A DNA stretch of 64,000 nucleotides from Pluralibacter sp. UBA7423 (GTDB lineage Bacteria; Pseudomonadota; Gammaproteobacteria; Enterobacterales; Enterobacteriaceae). Positions 9,802 through 19,468 of the stretch are shown piece after piece; position 1 is the stretch's first letter; each line of letters starts with the position of its first letter. The DNA is taken from the NCBI GenBank assembly GCA_002470465.1, contig DKMD01000038.1:37683-101682 (forward strand). Reading direction: 5' to 3'. Under the pieces are notes generated by a model that ran no database searches, had not been told where the DNA came from, and worked only from the letters and a program-made list of their open reading frames with translations. The translations under genes were made by a program, and so were the position numbers.

Positions 9802-12096
9802 ATGAAGGTTAATATCGATATCAACGATATGCAGTATGTCGCTGCCTGGCAGGGATTTCACGGCGCCGACTGGAAACTCGGCATCAACGTGCGTGATTTC
9901 ATTCAGGCGAACTACACCCCTTACAGCGGTGATGAATCTTTTTTAGCGGCGGCAACGCCTGCGACCACCGCGCTGTGGGAAAAGGTAATGGAAGGGATTC
10001 GCACGGAGAACGCCACTCATGCACCGGTGGATTTTGACTCCGATGTTGCCACCTCGATCACCGCCCATGCGCCGGGCTACATCGAGCAAAGCCTGGAAAC
10101 CATCGTTGGCCTGCAAACCGATAAACCCCTGAAGCGCGCGCTGCATCCGTACGGTGGCATCAATATGATCAAGAGCTCATTTGATGCCTACGGGCGCGAA
10201 ATGGACCCGCAGTTTGAGTACCTGTTTACCCATCTGCGCAAGACCCACAACCAGGGCGTATTCGACGTTTATTCGCCGGACATGCTGCGCTGCCGTAAAT
10301 CAGGCGTGCTGACCGGGCTGCCGGACGGCTACGGGCGAGGGCGCATTATTGGCGACTACCGCCGCGTGGCGCTGTACGGTATTACGTATCTGGTGCGGGA
10401 GCGCGAACAGCAGTTTGCCGATCTGCAATCTGCGCTTGAGCGCGGCGAGAATCTTGAAGCGACCATTCGCCTGCGTGAAGAGCTGGCCGAGCATCGCCGT
10501 GCGCTGCTGGAGATCCAGCAGATGGCTGCGAGCTACGGCTACGATATTTCCCGCCCCGCGCATACCGCACAGGAAGCGATTCAGTGGCTCTATTTTGCTT
10601 ATCTGGCCGCGGTGAAATCGCAGAACGGCGGGGCGATGCCGCTCGGGCGCACCGCGTCCTTCCTCGATATTTACATTGAACGTGACATGCGTGCGGGCCG
10701 CCTGACGGAAACTCAGGCCCAGGAGCTGGTCGATCACTTCATCATGAAGATCCGCATGGTGCGCTTCCTGCGCACGCCGGAGTTTGATTCGCTGTTCTCC
10801 GGCGATCCGATTTGGGCAACGGAAGTGATCGGCGGGATGGGGCTGGATGGCCGTACGCTGGTGACCAAAAGCTCATTCCGCTACCTGCATACGCTGCACA
10901 CGATGGGGCCAGCGCCAGAGCCGAACCTGACGATCCTTTGGTCGGAAGCGCTGCCGATCGCCTTTAAAAAATACGCCGCGCAGATGTCGATCGAGACCTC
11001 GTCATTGCAGTACGAAAACGACGATCTGATGCGCACCGATTTCAACAGCGACGATTACGCCATTGCCTGCTGCGTCAGCCCGATGGTGATCGGCAAACAG
11101 ATGCAGTTCTTCGGCGCCCGCGCCAACCTTGCCAAAACGCTGCTGTATGCGATCAACGGCGGCATGGATGAGAAGCTCAAAATCCAGGTCGGCCCGAAAA
11201 CCGCGCCGTTGATGGACGAGGTGCTGGATTACGCCACGGTAATGGAGAGCCTCGATCACTTTATGGACTGGCTGGCGGTGCAGTACATCAGCGCGCTGAA
11301 CCTGATCCACTACATGCATGACAAATACAGCTACGAAGCCTCGCTGATGGCGCTGCACGATCGCGACGTGCATCGCACGATGGCGTGCGGGATTGCCGGG
11401 CTGTCGGTGGCGGTGGACTCCCTCTCCGCCATCAAATATGCGCAGGTGAAGCCGGTGCGCGACCACACCGGGCTGGCGGTCGATTTTGTTATCGACGGTG
11501 ACTACCCGCAGTACGGCAATAACGACGAACGCGTGGACAGCATCGCCTGCGATCTGGTTGAACGCTTTATGCGCAAAATCAGCGCGTTGCCGACTTATCG
11601 CAATGCAGTACCGACGCAGTCCATTCTGACCATTACCTCCAACGTGGTTTATGGCCAGAAAACCGGGAACACGCCGGATGGTCGTCGTGCAGGTATGCCG
11701 TTTGCGCCAGGGGCAAACCCGATGCATGGCCGCGATCGGAAAGGCGCGGTGGCTTCACTGACGTCGGTTGCGAAGCTGCCGTTTGCCTATGCCAAAGACG
11801 GTATTTCCTACACGTTCTCCATCGTGCCAGCGGCGCTCGGTAAAGAGGACGGCACGCGGAAAACGAACCTGGTGGGCCTGCTCGACGGCTACTTCCATCA
11901 CGAAGAAGCCATTGAGGGCGGGCAGCACCTGAACGTTAACGTGATGAATCGCGACATGCTGCTGGATGCTATTGAGCATCCGGAGCAGTACCCGAATCTG
12001 ACCATTCGCGTATCAGGCTACGCGGTGCGCTTCAATGCACTGACCCGCGAACAGCAGCAGGACGTGATTTCCCGAACCTTTACGCACGCGCTGTAA
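9802..12096 (+). CDS. tdcE: 2-ketobutyrate formate-lyase / pyruvate formate-lyase
   Basis: 764 residues, the length of TdcE. It cleaves 2-oxobutanoate (or pyruvate) with CoA to propionyl-CoA (acetyl-CoA) and formate. The catalytic cysteine pair is in AIACCVSPM (Cys423-Cys424) and the glycyl radical site in RVSGYAVRF (Gly739) near the C-terminus, so the enzyme looks intact. It needs a PFL-activating radical SAM enzyme, which is not in this window; PflA encoded elsewhere normally does this. AGAGAG precedes the ATG. Confidence 0.97.
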   Translation: MKVNIDINDMQYVAAWQGFHGADWKLGINVRDFIQANYTPYSGDESFLAAATPATTALWEKVMEGIRTENATHAPVDFDSDVATSITAHAPGYIEQSLETIVGLQTDKPLKRALHPYGGINMIKSSFDAYGREMDPQFEYLFTHLRKTHNQGVFDVYSPDMLRCRKSGVLTGLPDGYGRGRIIGDYRRVALYGITYLVREREQQFADLQSALERGENLEATIRLREELAEHRRALLEIQQMAASYGYDISRPAHTAQEAIQWLYFAYLAAVKSQNGGAMPLGRTASFLDIYIERDMRAGRLTETQAQELVDHFIMKIRMVRFLRTPEFDSLFSGDPIWATEVIGGMGLDGRTLVTKSSFRYLHTLHTMGPAPEPNLTILWSEALPIAFKKYAAQMSIETSSLQYENDDLMRTDFNSDDYAIACCVSPMVIGKQMQFFGARANLAKTLLYAINGGMDEKLKIQVGPKTAPLMDEVLDYATVMESLDHFMDWLAVQYISALNLIHYMHDKYSYEASLMALHDRDVHRTMACGIAGLSVAVDSLSAIKYAQVKPVRDHTGLAVDFVIDGDYPQYGNNDERVDSIACDLVERFMRKISALPTYRNAVPTQSILTITSNVVYGQKTGNTPDGRRAGMPFAPGANPMHGRDRKGAVASLTSVAKLPFAYAKDGISYTFSIVPAALGKEDGTRKTNLVGLLDGYFHHEEAIEGGQHLNVNVMNRDMLLDAIEHPEQYPNLTIRVSGYAVRFNALTREQQQDVISRTFTHAL

Positions 12097-12175
12097 TTTG
12101 CGCTCACGGCGAGGCGTGCTCTTGGCGCCTCGCCCGGCCACCGCTCTTCACCGACAGGTTTTCAGGAGTGTGGAT

Positions 12176-13540
12176 ATGATTAGCACCTTCGACATTTTCA
12201 AAATTGGCATTGGTCCTTCGAGCTCGCACACCGTCGGGCCGATGAACGCTGGTAAAAGCTTTATCGATCTTCTGGTGGCATCGGGTGCGTTAGCTTCCGT
12301 TAACCGGATTAGCATCGATCTCTACGGTTCACTGTCGCTCACCGGCAAAGGCCACGCCACCGACACGGCCATCATCATGGGGCTTACCGGAAACACGCCG
12401 CAGAGCGTAGCGATTGACGGCATTCCTGCCTTCATTGAGCAGGTCGCCTCCAACGGGAAACTGCCGGTGGCAGGCGGTACGCATCAGGTGGCTTTTGCTA
12501 TGAATGAGGACATTGTTTTTCATGATGAAACGCTGCCGCGGCATGAAAACGGCATGCGGATCGTCGCCTGGCGCGGGCAGGAGCGGCTGCTCAGCAAAAC
12601 GTACTACTCCATCGGTGGCGGGTTTATCGTTGATGAAGAGCATTTCGGCCAGGCGCATGAGGTGGAAACGCCGGTGCCGTACGCTTTCCGCTCCGCAGGT
12701 GAACTGCTGAAGCTGTGCGAGCGCAACGGGCTTTCCGTCTCCGGGCTGATGATGCAGAACGAACTCGCGCTGCGCAGCAAAGAGGAGATTGATACCGGGA
12801 TCGCTCAGCTGTGGCAGGTGATGCACGACGGCATTGAGCGTGGCATGAATATCGAAGGCGTGCTGCCGGGGCCGCTTAAGGTGCCGCGTCGCGCCGTCGC
12901 GCTGCGAAGAATGCTGGTGGCGAGCGACAGCCTGTCGAGCGATCCGATGAACGTGATCGACTGGATCAATATGTTTGCCCTGGCGGTCAGCGAAGAGAAC
13001 GCGGCGGGTGGGCGCGTGGTGACGGCACCGACCAACGGCGCCTGTGGCATCATTCCGGCAGTGCTCGCCTATTACGATAAATTCCGACGCCCGGTTAACC
13101 CCAACTCCATTGCCCGCTATTTGCTGGCCGCCAGCGCCATTGGCGCGCTGTACAAAATGAATGCGTCGATTTCCGGGGCGGAAGTGGGTTGTCAGGGGGA
13201 GATTGGCGTTGCCGCATCGATGGCGGCGGCGGGGCTTACCGAGCTGCTGGGCGGCAGTCCGGCGCAGGTCTGCATCGCCGCCGAAATCGCCATGGAGCAT
13301 AACCTGGGGCTGACCTGCGATCCGGTTGCCGGACAGGTGCAAATCCCCTGCATCGAGCGTAATGCCATCAATGCGGTGAAGGCGGTTAATGCGGCCCGGA
13401 TGGCGCTGCGTCGTACGTCCGAACCCCGGGTTTCACTCGATAAGGTGATCGAAACCATGTACGAAACGGGCAAGGACATGAACGACAAATACCGTGAAAC
13501 CTCACGCGGTGGGCTGGCGATAAAAGTTGTCTGCGCGTAA
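12176..13540 (+). CDS. tdcG: L-serine dehydratase, iron-sulfur type
   Basis: 454 residues from ATG 12176, which is preceded by AGGAG at 7 bases. This start gives the family N-terminus [23 protein letters not shown]; an in-frame extension from 12098 would only read the intergenic region. It converts serine to pyruvate and ammonia using a [4Fe-4S] cluster; candidate ligands are the cysteines in [15 protein letters not shown] and IPCIERNA. In E. coli tdcF (a RidA-family protein) lies between tdcE and tdcG. Here only 79 bases separate them and tdcF is absent. It is the last gene of the operon. Confidence 0.96.
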   Translation: MISTFDIFKIGIGPSSSHTVGPMNAGKSFIDLLVASGALASVNRISIDLYGSLSLTGKGHATDTAIIMGLTGNTPQSVAIDGIPAFIEQVASNGKLPVAGGTHQVAFAMNEDIVFHDETLPRHENGMRIVAWRGQERLLSKTYYSIGGGFIVDEEHFGQAHEVETPVPYAFRSAGELLKLCERNGLSVSGLMMQNELALRSKEEIDTGIAQLWQVMHDGIERGMNIEGVLPGPLKVPRRAVALRRMLVASDSLSSDPMNVIDWINMFALAVSEENAAGGRVVTAPTNGACGIIPAVLAYYDKFRRPVNPNSIARYLLAASAIGALYKMNASISGAEVGCQGEIGVAASMAAAGLTELLGGSPAQVCIAAEIAMEHNLGLTCDPVAGQVQIPCIERNAINAVKAVNAARMALRRTSEPRVSLDKVIETMYETGKDMNDKYRETSRGGLAIKVVCA

Positions 13541-13591
13541 TCCTGCACGCACGAGCAGAAACGGCGCGCGCTGCAACGGCTATTAAGACCA

Positions 13592-13682
13592 GATGCCCGG
13601 TGGCGCTACGCTTACCGGGTCTACAACTTCAGCGTAATGGTTTGATTTTGTAGGCCTGATAAGCGAAGCGCCATCAGGCAGA
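13592..13682. repeat. REP/BIME pair
   Basis: Two REP-type palindromic units in opposite orientation: TGCCCGGTGGCGCTACGC then, after a short spacer, GTAGGCCTGATAAGCG with GCGCCATCAGGCA. They fill the junction between the convergent genes tdcG and yhaL and may protect both mRNA ends. Confidence 0.85.
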
Positions 13683-13696
13683 ACAGGGAGAATTTT

Positions 13697-13879
13697 CTAC
13701 GCCAGACGAGCTTCCTGTTCCAGCCTGGTTTCGGCTTCCGAGACAATCGCCTCCAGTTCCCCCAACATCTCATCAAAACCAAACGCTATCGGCGAGGCGT
13801 TGACGCTGGCGACCGTTTCCAGGTTTTCTTGCGGAGCGGCCGTCTGAACCGCGCCTTTTTTCTGCTGTTTTTTGCTCAC
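13697..13879 (-). CDS. yhaL: Small uncharacterised protein YhaL
   Basis: 60 residues. The lysine-rich start MSKKQQKK and the acidic helical end FDEMLGELEAIVSEAETRLEQEA match E. coli YhaL (54 residues), in the same place beside yhaK. Function is unknown. The end superficially resembles the exonuclease VII small subunit (FEQALSELEQIV), but that gene lives elsewhere and the resemblance stops after about 20 residues. In E. coli cyuPA (yhaOM) lies between tdc and yhaL; it is missing here. Confidence 0.85.
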   Translation of the reverse strand: MSKKQQKKGAVQTAAPQENLETVASVNASPIAFGFDEMLGELEAIVSEAETRLEQEARLA

Positions 13880-13900
13880 GATGACCGCCAGAATTCAGGG

Positions 13901-14602
13901 CTATACCGGTAAATCTATCAGCAAAGCGCGCAGCGGCGTATCAGCAACCAGTGTTATGTTAGCCTCGTCACGAATAAAAGCGCCGTCGCCGCAGGTCAGG
14001 CCTTCCCGTTCGGCTTTTGGCGTTAGCGCATGAACGGTGCCGTGAATCGACTGTAAGTACGCACGAGGCCCATGAAGCTGGAAGCTGAGCTGCTCGCCTT
14101 TCTCTAACTGAATGTGATGGATCCATACCTGCTGACGCAACTGCACGCTCTGCTGGCTGCCGTCCGGCGAGGCAATCAGCTGCTGCGCGGTATTGCTGAG
14201 CGCCAGCTTCTGCACCGGCGGGTTTTCCCTTTCCGGGCAGGCATCGAGCCACAGCTGCATGCGGGTCAGTGATTTGTCTTTGCTGAGGTTGTGCTCGCTG
14301 TAGCTGATACCCGGTTGGGTGGCAATCAGCAGCGCTTCGCCTGCTTTGGCCTGAACGTGATTCCCTTCACTGTCGCGATACTCGGCTTCCCCTTCCAGAA
14401 TGAGGTTAAGGATATCGACTTTCGGGTACGTTCTTGGCTGGAATGCGCTGCCTGGGCCGAGCACTTCCTGATTCAGAACGCGCAGCGAGGCGTAGCCCAG
14501 CAGTTTTGGGTCGAAGTAGTGTCCAAAGGAGAAAGTGTATCGGGCCTGCAGCCAGCCGAAATCGGCTTGTCCACACTGTTTGGCTGTTCGGGTAGTAATC
14601 AT
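13901..14602 (-). CDS. yhaK: Pirin-family bicupin YhaK
   Basis: 233 residues, as in E. coli YhaK. N-terminal cupin signatures (FGHYFDPKLLGYASLRVLN, then PRTYPKVDILNLILEGEAEYRDSEG) identify a pirin-like bicupin. The E. coli protein is a cytosolic redox-responsive pirin with no settled enzymatic role. It is divergent from yhaJ, with 104 bases between the two start codons; in E. coli YhaJ activates yhaK. It sits 21 bases before yhaL, probably co-transcribed. Confidence 0.93.
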   Translation of the reverse strand: MITTRTAKQCGQADFGWLQARYTFSFGHYFDPKLLGYASLRVLNQEVLGPGSAFQPRTYPKVDILNLILEGEAEYRDSEGNHVQAKAGEALLIATQPGISYSEHNLSKDKSLTRMQLWLDACPERENPPVQKLALSNTAQQLIASPDGSQQSVQLRQQVWIHHIQLEKGEQLSFQLHGPRAYLQSIHGTVHALTPKAEREGLTCGDGAFIRDEANITLVADTPLRALLIDLPV

Positions 14603-14706
14603 ATTCTTGACCTCTCTTTACACTAAAACAATGGTAAAGCTATGGACGCTGCATTGTTAGCCAGATATTCTGCCCGGTATGTTCAAATTTCCTGAATGAG
14701 AACGCC

Positions 14707-15606
14707 ATGGCTAAAGAGAGAGCATTGACGCTGGAAGCGTTAAGAGTAATGGATGCCATCGACAGGCGAGGCAGTTTTGCCGCCGCTGCCGATGAGCTGG
14801 GGCGCGTTCCGTCGGCGCTGAGCTACACCATGCAGAAGCTGGAAGAAGAGCTGGACGTGGTGCTGTTCGACCGCTCAGGGCATCGTACAAAATTCACCAA
14901 CGTTGGGCGCATGCTGCTGGAGCGAGGACGCGTTTTGCTGGAAGCGGCGGACAAGCTCACCACCGATGCCGAAGCGCTGGCTCGCGGCTGGGAAACGCAC
15001 CTGACGCTGGTCACAGAGGCGCTGGTGCCGACGCCTGAGCTGTTCCCGCTGGTGGAAAAGCTGGCGGTGAAAGCCAACACGCAGCTGTCGATCATTACTG
15101 AAGTGCTGGCGGGCGCATGGGAAAGGCTGGAGCAGGGGCGGGCGGATATAGTGATCGCCCCGGACATGCATTTTCGCTCCTCTTCCGAGATTAACTCCCG
15201 CAAGCTTTATTCCATTATGAGCGTGTATGTTGCGGCACCGGATCACCCGATCCATCAGGAGCCGGAACCGTTATCCGAAGTGACGCGCGTGAAATACCGT
15301 GGCGTGGCGGTGGCTGATACTGCCCGGGAACGGCCAGTGTTAACCGTGCAGCTGCTCGATAAGCAGCCGCGCCTGACCGTCAGCACCATTGAAGATAAGC
15401 GTCAGGCGCTGCTTGCCGGGCTTGGCGTGGCGACGATGCCGTATCCGCTGGTAGAGCAGGACATCGCCGAAGGGCGCCTGCGGGTTGTCAGCCCGGAATA
15501 CACCAACGAAATCGATATCATTATGGCCTGGCGGCGTGACAGCATGGGCGAAGCGAAAGCCTGGTGCCTGCGCGAAATACCAAAGTTGTTTGCACACCAT
15601 AAATAG
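14707..15606 (+). CDS. yhaJ: LysR-family regulator YhaJ
   Basis: 299 residues, with a winged helix-turn-helix at the N-terminus (GSFAAAADELGRVPSALSYTMQKLEEEL) and a LysR effector domain. It matches E. coli YhaJ in length, sequence and position, transcribed away from yhaK. YhaJ is reported to respond to nitroaromatic compounds and to activate yqjF and, in pathogens, virulence genes. A bidirectional terminator follows the stop. Confidence 0.93.
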   Translation: MAKERALTLEALRVMDAIDRRGSFAAAADELGRVPSALSYTMQKLEEELDVVLFDRSGHRTKFTNVGRMLLERGRVLLEAADKLTTDAEALARGWETHLTLVTEALVPTPELFPLVEKLAVKANTQLSIITEVLAGAWERLEQGRADIVIAPDMHFRSSSEINSRKLYSIMSVYVAAPDHPIHQEPEPLSEVTRVKYRGVAVADTARERPVLTVQLLDKQPRLTVSTIEDKRQALLAGLGVATMPYPLVEQDIAEGRLRVVSPEYTNEIDIIMAWRRDSMGEAKAWCLREIPKLFAHHK

Positions 15607-15620
15607 CGAACGCAGAAACG

Positions 15621-15649
15621 AAAACGCTCCTCAGACGGGAGCGTTTTTT
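15621..15649. terminator. Bidirectional terminator between yhaJ and yhaH
   Basis: A 10-bp perfect stem, AAAACGCTCC with GGAGCGTTTT, and a 7-base loop. T-runs flank it on both strands, so it can end yhaJ (+) and yhaH (-). Confidence 0.9.
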
Positions 15650-15666
15650 GTTATACGCAGAAGGCG

Positions 15667-16053
15667 TTATGACACAATCCGCTGCGTTGCATCTGATGCT
15701 TTCGGGTCCGGCCCGAAGCGGTTGTCGCCTGGCGTGCCGCTCTGGCAGTTAAAGACCAGGATCACCAGCCAGCCGATCACCGGGATCAGCCAGATAAGCA
15801 GCCACCACGCGGAACGATCGGTGTCGTGCAGACGGCGGAACTGTACCGCCAGCCCCGGCAGCAGCACCAGCAGACCATAAATGCTTGCCAGCACACCTTC
15901 ACCTCCGGCGCGCTCCCAGCCGAGGATCTTATCGATAATGCTTAGTACCCCGGCCAGAACGAAGCTTATCAGCACGAACATCCAGTATTCTTTCCGGCGT
16001 GCGCGGCCACCAAATCCGATGTAATTCTTCAGTACTTTTAGATACCAGTCCAT
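15667..16053 (-). CDS. yhaH: DUF805 membrane protein YhaH
   Basis: 128 residues, slightly longer than E. coli YhaH (121). The start MDWYLKVLKNYIGFGGRARRKEYW is the DUF805 signature and is followed by hydrophobic segments and a conserved RRLHDTDRSAWWLL motif. It is an inner-membrane protein of unknown function. It stands alone between terminators. Confidence 0.9.
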   Translation of the reverse strand: MDWYLKVLKNYIGFGGRARRKEYWMFVLISFVLAGVLSIIDKILGWERAGGEGVLASIYGLLVLLPGLAVQFRRLHDTDRSAWWLLIWLIPVIGWLVILVFNCQSGTPGDNRFGPDPKASDATQRIVS

Positions 16054-16126
16054 TTTCCTTGCCTCGATTATCAGTCAATCACTTGTTTTCTAAGCGATCG
16101 AGGTAAGGATAGATGCAAAAGATGAA

Positions 16127-16154
16127 TTAAAAAAGGGCATCCAGAGATGCCCTT
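16127..16154 (-). terminator. Terminator of yqjG
   Basis: On the minus strand AAGGGCATC, loop TCTG and GATGCCCTT form a 9-bp stem followed by a T-run. It lies just past the yqjG stop codon. Confidence 0.9.
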
Positions 16155-16159
16155 GATAA

Positions 16160-17146
16160 TTAGCGGAAGCGGACGTCGCGCCCGTGCGGTTCGTCGAGAT
16201 CCTGCCAGGGGCCGATGGAGATGATCCCTGTCGGGTTAATGGTTTTGTGGCTGCGGTAATAGTGGTTACGAATGTGGTCAAAATTGACCGTCTCCGCCAC
16301 GCCCGGCAGCTGATAAATATCGCGCAGGAAAGCGTACAGGTTCGGATAATCGCTGATGCGGTGCTTGTCGCATTTGAAGTGGGTGACGTACACCGGGTCG
16401 AAGCGTACCAGCGTTGTCCACAGACGGAGGTCGGCTTCGGTTAGCTGGTTACCCGTCAGATAGCGGTGCTGATTGAGGATCTGTTCGACGCGCGCGAGGG
16501 ATTCAAAGACTTTATTCACCGCTTCGTCGTAGGCCTCCTGGCTGGTAGCAAACCCGGCCTTGTAGACGCCGTTATTGATGGTGTCGTAGATCCAGCCGTT
16601 CAGCTCGTCTATTTTCCCACGCAGCGCTTCCGGGTAGTAGTCTCCCGCGCGTGCGCCGAGGCCGTCAAACGCCGTGTTCAGCATACGGATGATTTCAGCG
16701 GATTCGTTGCTGACGATGGTGTGGTTCTTTTTATCCCACAGCACCGGAACGGTGACGCGCCCGCTGTAGTGCGGATCGGCGTGGAGGTAGAGCTGATAGA
16801 GAAATTCGTTTTGGTACAGGCTGTCGCCGGTTGCGCCGGGGAAGCTGTCGTCGAAGGTCCAGCCGTTTTCGAACATCAGCGGGTTGACCACAGAGACGTC
16901 GATAAACGCTTCCAGGCCTTTCAGCGCGCGCATAATCAGCGTGCGGTGTGCCCACGGGCAGGCGAGGGAAACGTATAAATGATAGCGATCTTTCTCGGCG
17001 GCAAACCCGCCTTCTCCGGAGGGGCCGGGCGCGCCATCGGCGGTCAGCCAGTTACGAAACGCCGAAACGGAACGTTTGAAACGCCCCCCGGTTGATTTTG
17101 TGTCATACCAGGTGTCATGCCAGACGCCGTCAATCAGTTGTCCCAT
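16160..17146 (-). CDS. yqjG: Glutathionyl-hydroquinone reductase
   Basis: 328 residues, identical in length to E. coli YqjG (xi-class glutathione transferase). The catalytic cysteine is Cys63 in SLACPWAHRT, and the C-terminal helical GST domain follows. It reduces glutathionyl-hydroquinones to hydroquinones using glutathione in the cytosol. AGAGAGAA precedes the ATG. It lies downstream of yqjF but is separated by a terminator. Confidence 0.95.
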   Translation of the reverse strand: MGQLIDGVWHDTWYDTKSTGGRFKRSVSAFRNWLTADGAPGPSGEGGFAAEKDRYHLYVSLACPWAHRTLIMRALKGLEAFIDVSVVNPLMFENGWTFDDSFPGATGDSLYQNEFLYQLYLHADPHYSGRVTVPVLWDKKNHTIVSNESAEIIRMLNTAFDGLGARAGDYYPEALRGKIDELNGWIYDTINNGVYKAGFATSQEAYDEAVNKVFESLARVEQILNQHRYLTGNQLTEADLRLWTTLVRFDPVYVTHFKCDKHRISDYPNLYAFLRDIYQLPGVAETVNFDHIRNHYYRSHKTINPTGIISIGPWQDLDEPHGRDVRFR

Positions 17147-17167
17147 GTTCTCTCTCCTTCAAATGGC

Positions 17168-17195
17168 AAAAGCGAGGAAGACGCTCCTCGCTTTT
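17168..17195 (-). terminator. Terminator between yqjF and yqjG
   Basis: AAAAGCGAGGA (17168-17178) pairs perfectly with TCCTCGCTTTT (17185-17195) around a 6-base loop, just past the yqjF stop on the minus strand. Read-through may still supply yqjG. Confidence 0.8.
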
Positions 17196-17217
17196 TGATG
17201 CATTCAGTATAGATGCC

Positions 17218-17610
17218 TTACCACTTTTTGTTCAGCACGCGGTCCAGACTCAGGGCACCAGGGCCGGTGATAGCCAGTACCAGGAAGCCACCTGCGATGG
17301 TCATGTTCTTCATGAACATCAGGGAGTTCACGCCTTCCGCAAAGTTGCTGTGGAAGATGAACGCGGTCAGCAGCGTAAAGATGGCGGTAATAATCGCGGT
17401 GGTACGGGTCAGCAGACCGAACAGAATGGCCAGGCCGCCGCCAAACTCGAGCAGAATGGTCAGAGGCAGCAGCGCACCCGGAACGCCCATGGCTTCCATG
17501 TATTGTTGGGTGCCAGCGTAGCCGGTGATCTTGCCCCAGCCTGCGGTGATAAACAGGATTGGCATCAGAATACGTGCTACCAGGAAACCAACATCTTCTA
17601 ATTTTTTCAT
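17218..17610 (-). CDS. yqjF: DoxX-family membrane protein YqjF
   Basis: 130 residues starting at MKKLEDVGFLVARILMPILF, which matches E. coli YqjF exactly at the start; five upstream in-frame codons are not needed. Four membrane segments typical of DoxX-like proteins are visible, with the conserved GWGKITGYAGTQQYM block. It is an inner-membrane protein. In E. coli its promoter responds to 2,4-dinitrotoluene breakdown products through YhaJ, but its own biochemical role is unknown. Confidence 0.92.
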   Translation of the reverse strand: MKKLEDVGFLVARILMPILFITAGWGKITGYAGTQQYMEAMGVPGALLPLTILLEFGGGLAILFGLLTRTTAIITAIFTLLTAFIFHSNFAEGVNSLMFMKNMTIAGGFLVLAITGPGALSLDRVLNKKW

Positions 17611-17775
17611 TCTACTCTCCATCAAACCTTTTGGGCGTCTGTATTGATTTGTTGTGCAATTTCGCAGAGATACCGCGTGCTTGCTGTCGATGGAAAGGAG
17701 TGTAAACGTGACGGTGCGGGATTGTTAGCAAGGAAAACTGTCAGTCTTCTTCAAATATATTGAGTGTGTGCGGGG

Positions 17776-17893
17776 TTGCCTGATGGCGCGGATTGCCTGG
17801 TGGCGGCTAATGCCTTACCTGGCCTACAAATCAGGTCCGGGGGGAGGCAAAGAGAGGGAAAGGAGGCCGGGTAAGCGGTAGCGCCACCCGGCA
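17776..17893. repeat. REP/BIME cluster between yqjK and yqjF
   Basis: Several REP-like units, including GCCTGATGGCGCGG, GCCTGGTGGCGGCTAATGCC and GCCGGGTAAGCGGTAGCGCC. The 301-base gap at 17611-17911 holds these repeats and the yqjF upstream sequence; no gene is visible in it. Confidence 0.75.
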
Positions 17894-17911
17894 TTCAGCC
17901 ATTTGGCAACA

Positions 17912-18211
17912 TCAACGGAACTGCTGCTGGCGAAGCGTATTTTTTACCAGGCGGTATGCGCTCCAGGCACCAAAGCCCCGGCGGGCCCAGCGCACCAGGA
18001 AGCGGGGATGACGAACGCTCCAGATGGCCATCACGCTGCTGCCAACCAGCGCCCAGGAACGCAGGTTAAGCAGCGTGTTCCAGCCACGATCGTAGACGCC
18101 CGTGGCCTCGTGCCAGTCGCGGCGGCTGGCAGAAAGATCCAGCCGCTGCTGCTGAATCTGGCTCAGCAAATACGCTTTGCGTTTTTGCAGCTCCAGTTTG
18201 CTCTTACTCAC
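17912..18211 (-). CDS. yqjK: YqjK membrane protein
   Basis: 99 residues from a GTG start at 18209-18211, chosen because the product then aligns with E. coli YqjK (LLSQIQQQRLDLSASRR, then LRSWALVGSSVMAIW). It overlaps the end of yqjE by 8 bases. One central hydrophobic segment suggests a small inner-membrane protein. It is the last gene of the yqjCDEK group. Its function is unknown; the group is induced in stationary phase and stress in E. coli. Confidence 0.9.
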   Translation of the reverse strand: MSKSKLELQKRKAYLLSQIQQQRLDLSASRRDWHEATGVYDRGWNTLLNLRSWALVGSSVMAIWSVRHPRFLVRWARRGFGAWSAYRLVKNTLRQQQFR

Positions 18212-18605
18212 GATCGTCGTCCTCAAGCAGCGCCCGGTCGTTCGCCAGCTCGTTGCGGGTGTGGCGCAGGAAGGTGGAGCGCCGTGCCTTACGCAGCGTC
18301 CAGAGGCCGCCAATAAGCGCCAGCGCAAGCAGCACCACGGTGGTGGCAATCATGGCGTTCAGGCGGTACTGCGGATCGATGGCCCAGATAATCAGCACCA
18401 TCAGGCTCATTAACCCAAAGGCGGCGAACAGCATGGTCAGGCCAAGCATCAGCAACATCTGGAAGAGGTTGGCTTTCTCCTCTTCCAGCTCGACCACCGC
18501 CAGTCGCAGACGGGTTTCGACCATCTCGACCATGATGGTGACGATCCGCTGACCGATACCAAAGACGCTTTTGCCCGGCCCGTGTGTGCGATGTGAATCA
18601 GCCAT
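18204..18605 (-). CDS. yqjE: YqjE, Actinobacterial holin-X/phage-holin-like membrane protein
   Basis: 133 residues from ATG at 18603-18605, matching E. coli YqjE (134). Two adjacent hydrophobic helices (about residues 45-105) follow a conserved amphipathic stretch VEMVETRLRLAVVELEEEKANLF. It starts 2 bases after the yqjD stop and overlaps yqjK. In E. coli, YqjD and relatives bind ribosomes at the membrane in stationary phase; the role of YqjE is not established. Confidence 0.9.
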   Translation of the reverse strand: MADSHRTHGPGKSVFGIGQRIVTIMVEMVETRLRLAVVELEEEKANLFQMLLMLGLTMLFAAFGLMSLMVLIIWAIDPQYRLNAMIATTVVLLALALIGGLWTLRKARRSTFLRHTRNELANDRALLEDDDRE

Positions 18606-18607
18606 AA

Positions 18608-18913
18608 TCAGCGACGCGTCAGCAGCACACCCAGCACCAGCCCGACGGCTGCACCGATACCTACGCCAGTCCATGGGTTATCACGTACGTACTCATCTGC
18701 GCGCGCGGCCGCTTCACGGGTTTGTTTGGCAATAACGTCGCTGGTTTCGCCCAGACGATTGCGGCTATCCTTCAGTGCGCGTTCTGCTTTGCTGCGCAGT
18801 TTGCCCAACTCTTCTTTTGATTTATCGGTGGAGGAGTTCAGCACCTCTTCCAGGGTATCCGCCAGGGATTTCAGTTCGGCACGAAGATGTTCTGAGGTGT
18901 TCTCTTTTGACAT
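18608..18913 (-). CDS. yqjD: ElaB/YqjD/YgaM-family ribosome-binding membrane protein
   Basis: 101 residues. A long charged helix (residues 1-75) leads to a C-terminal glycine-rich membrane anchor, TGVGIGAAVGLVLGVLLTRR. This is the DUF883 architecture of YqjD, a tail-anchored protein that associates with 70S/100S ribosomes in stationary phase in E. coli. It is clustered with yqjC and yqjE on the same strand. Confidence 0.94.
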   Translation of the reverse strand: MSKENTSEHLRAELKSLADTLEEVLNSSTDKSKEELGKLRSKAERALKDSRNRLGETSDVIAKQTREAAARADEYVRDNPWTGVGIGAAVGLVLGVLLTRR

Positions 18914-18950
18914 GGTGTTCTCCAGTTGACGAGATTAGACTTCCATTGAC

Positions 18951-19319
18951 TCAATAATCACGAGACTCCAGCGCTTTCAGCTGCTCCTGCGCTTCTGCGA
19001 GCTTGTGTTCACGTTTACTGATTTTGTCCGCATCACCTTTGGCTTTCGCTTCGTCCAGGTCGTGGCGACGCTCGGTGACTTCCTCTTTTTGTCTGGCAAT
19101 TTTCTGCTGGTGGTCGGCGCGAAGTTTTGTGTCGCTACAGCTGTTTTTCACTTCGCGTAACGCTTTGTTCAGACCGTCAATCCGGCTCTGGTTGTGGTGC
19201 TTTTCGGCGTAGTGAATTTCGCGCTGAATGTCCTGCTCTTTCTCCTGGCACGGCGTGGTGGCAAACGCGGCTGTGCTCAGCGTGACAAGGCCCAAAGTCA
19301 GAAAAATGCGGTATTTCAT
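18951..19319 (-). CDS. yqjC: DUF1090 periplasmic protein YqjC
   Basis: 122 residues from ATG at 19317-19319, the length of E. coli YqjC. A signal peptide (about residues 1-19, ending AFA-TT) is followed by a highly charged coiled-coil domain ending LAEAQEQLKALESRDY. Conserved cysteines are in TPCQEKEQD and KNSCSDTK. Probably periplasmic; function unknown. It is the first gene of the yqjCDEK cluster. Confidence 0.92.
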   Translation of the reverse strand: MKYRIFLTLGLVTLSTAAFATTPCQEKEQDIQREIHYAEKHHNQSRIDGLNKALREVKNSCSDTKLRADHQQKIARQKEEVTERRHDLDEAKAKGDADKISKREHKLAEAQEQLKALESRDY

Positions 19320-19468
19320 AGGTGAAACCTTCCATTGTGTCGTGGGCAACGCTGGACATTGCCCCACCCAGTCGATGAGATGAGGATGGTGACTTCCGCT
19401 TACTCAATGATAGTTAGTAAACGCGAAATCACCAAAGCCTGTGAAAAGATTCAGAATCCTGGAAGGGA

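Noticed and set aside
13697..13879. yhaL as exonuclease VII small subunit
   Set aside because: Similarity covers only a short helix; position and N-terminus match YhaL.
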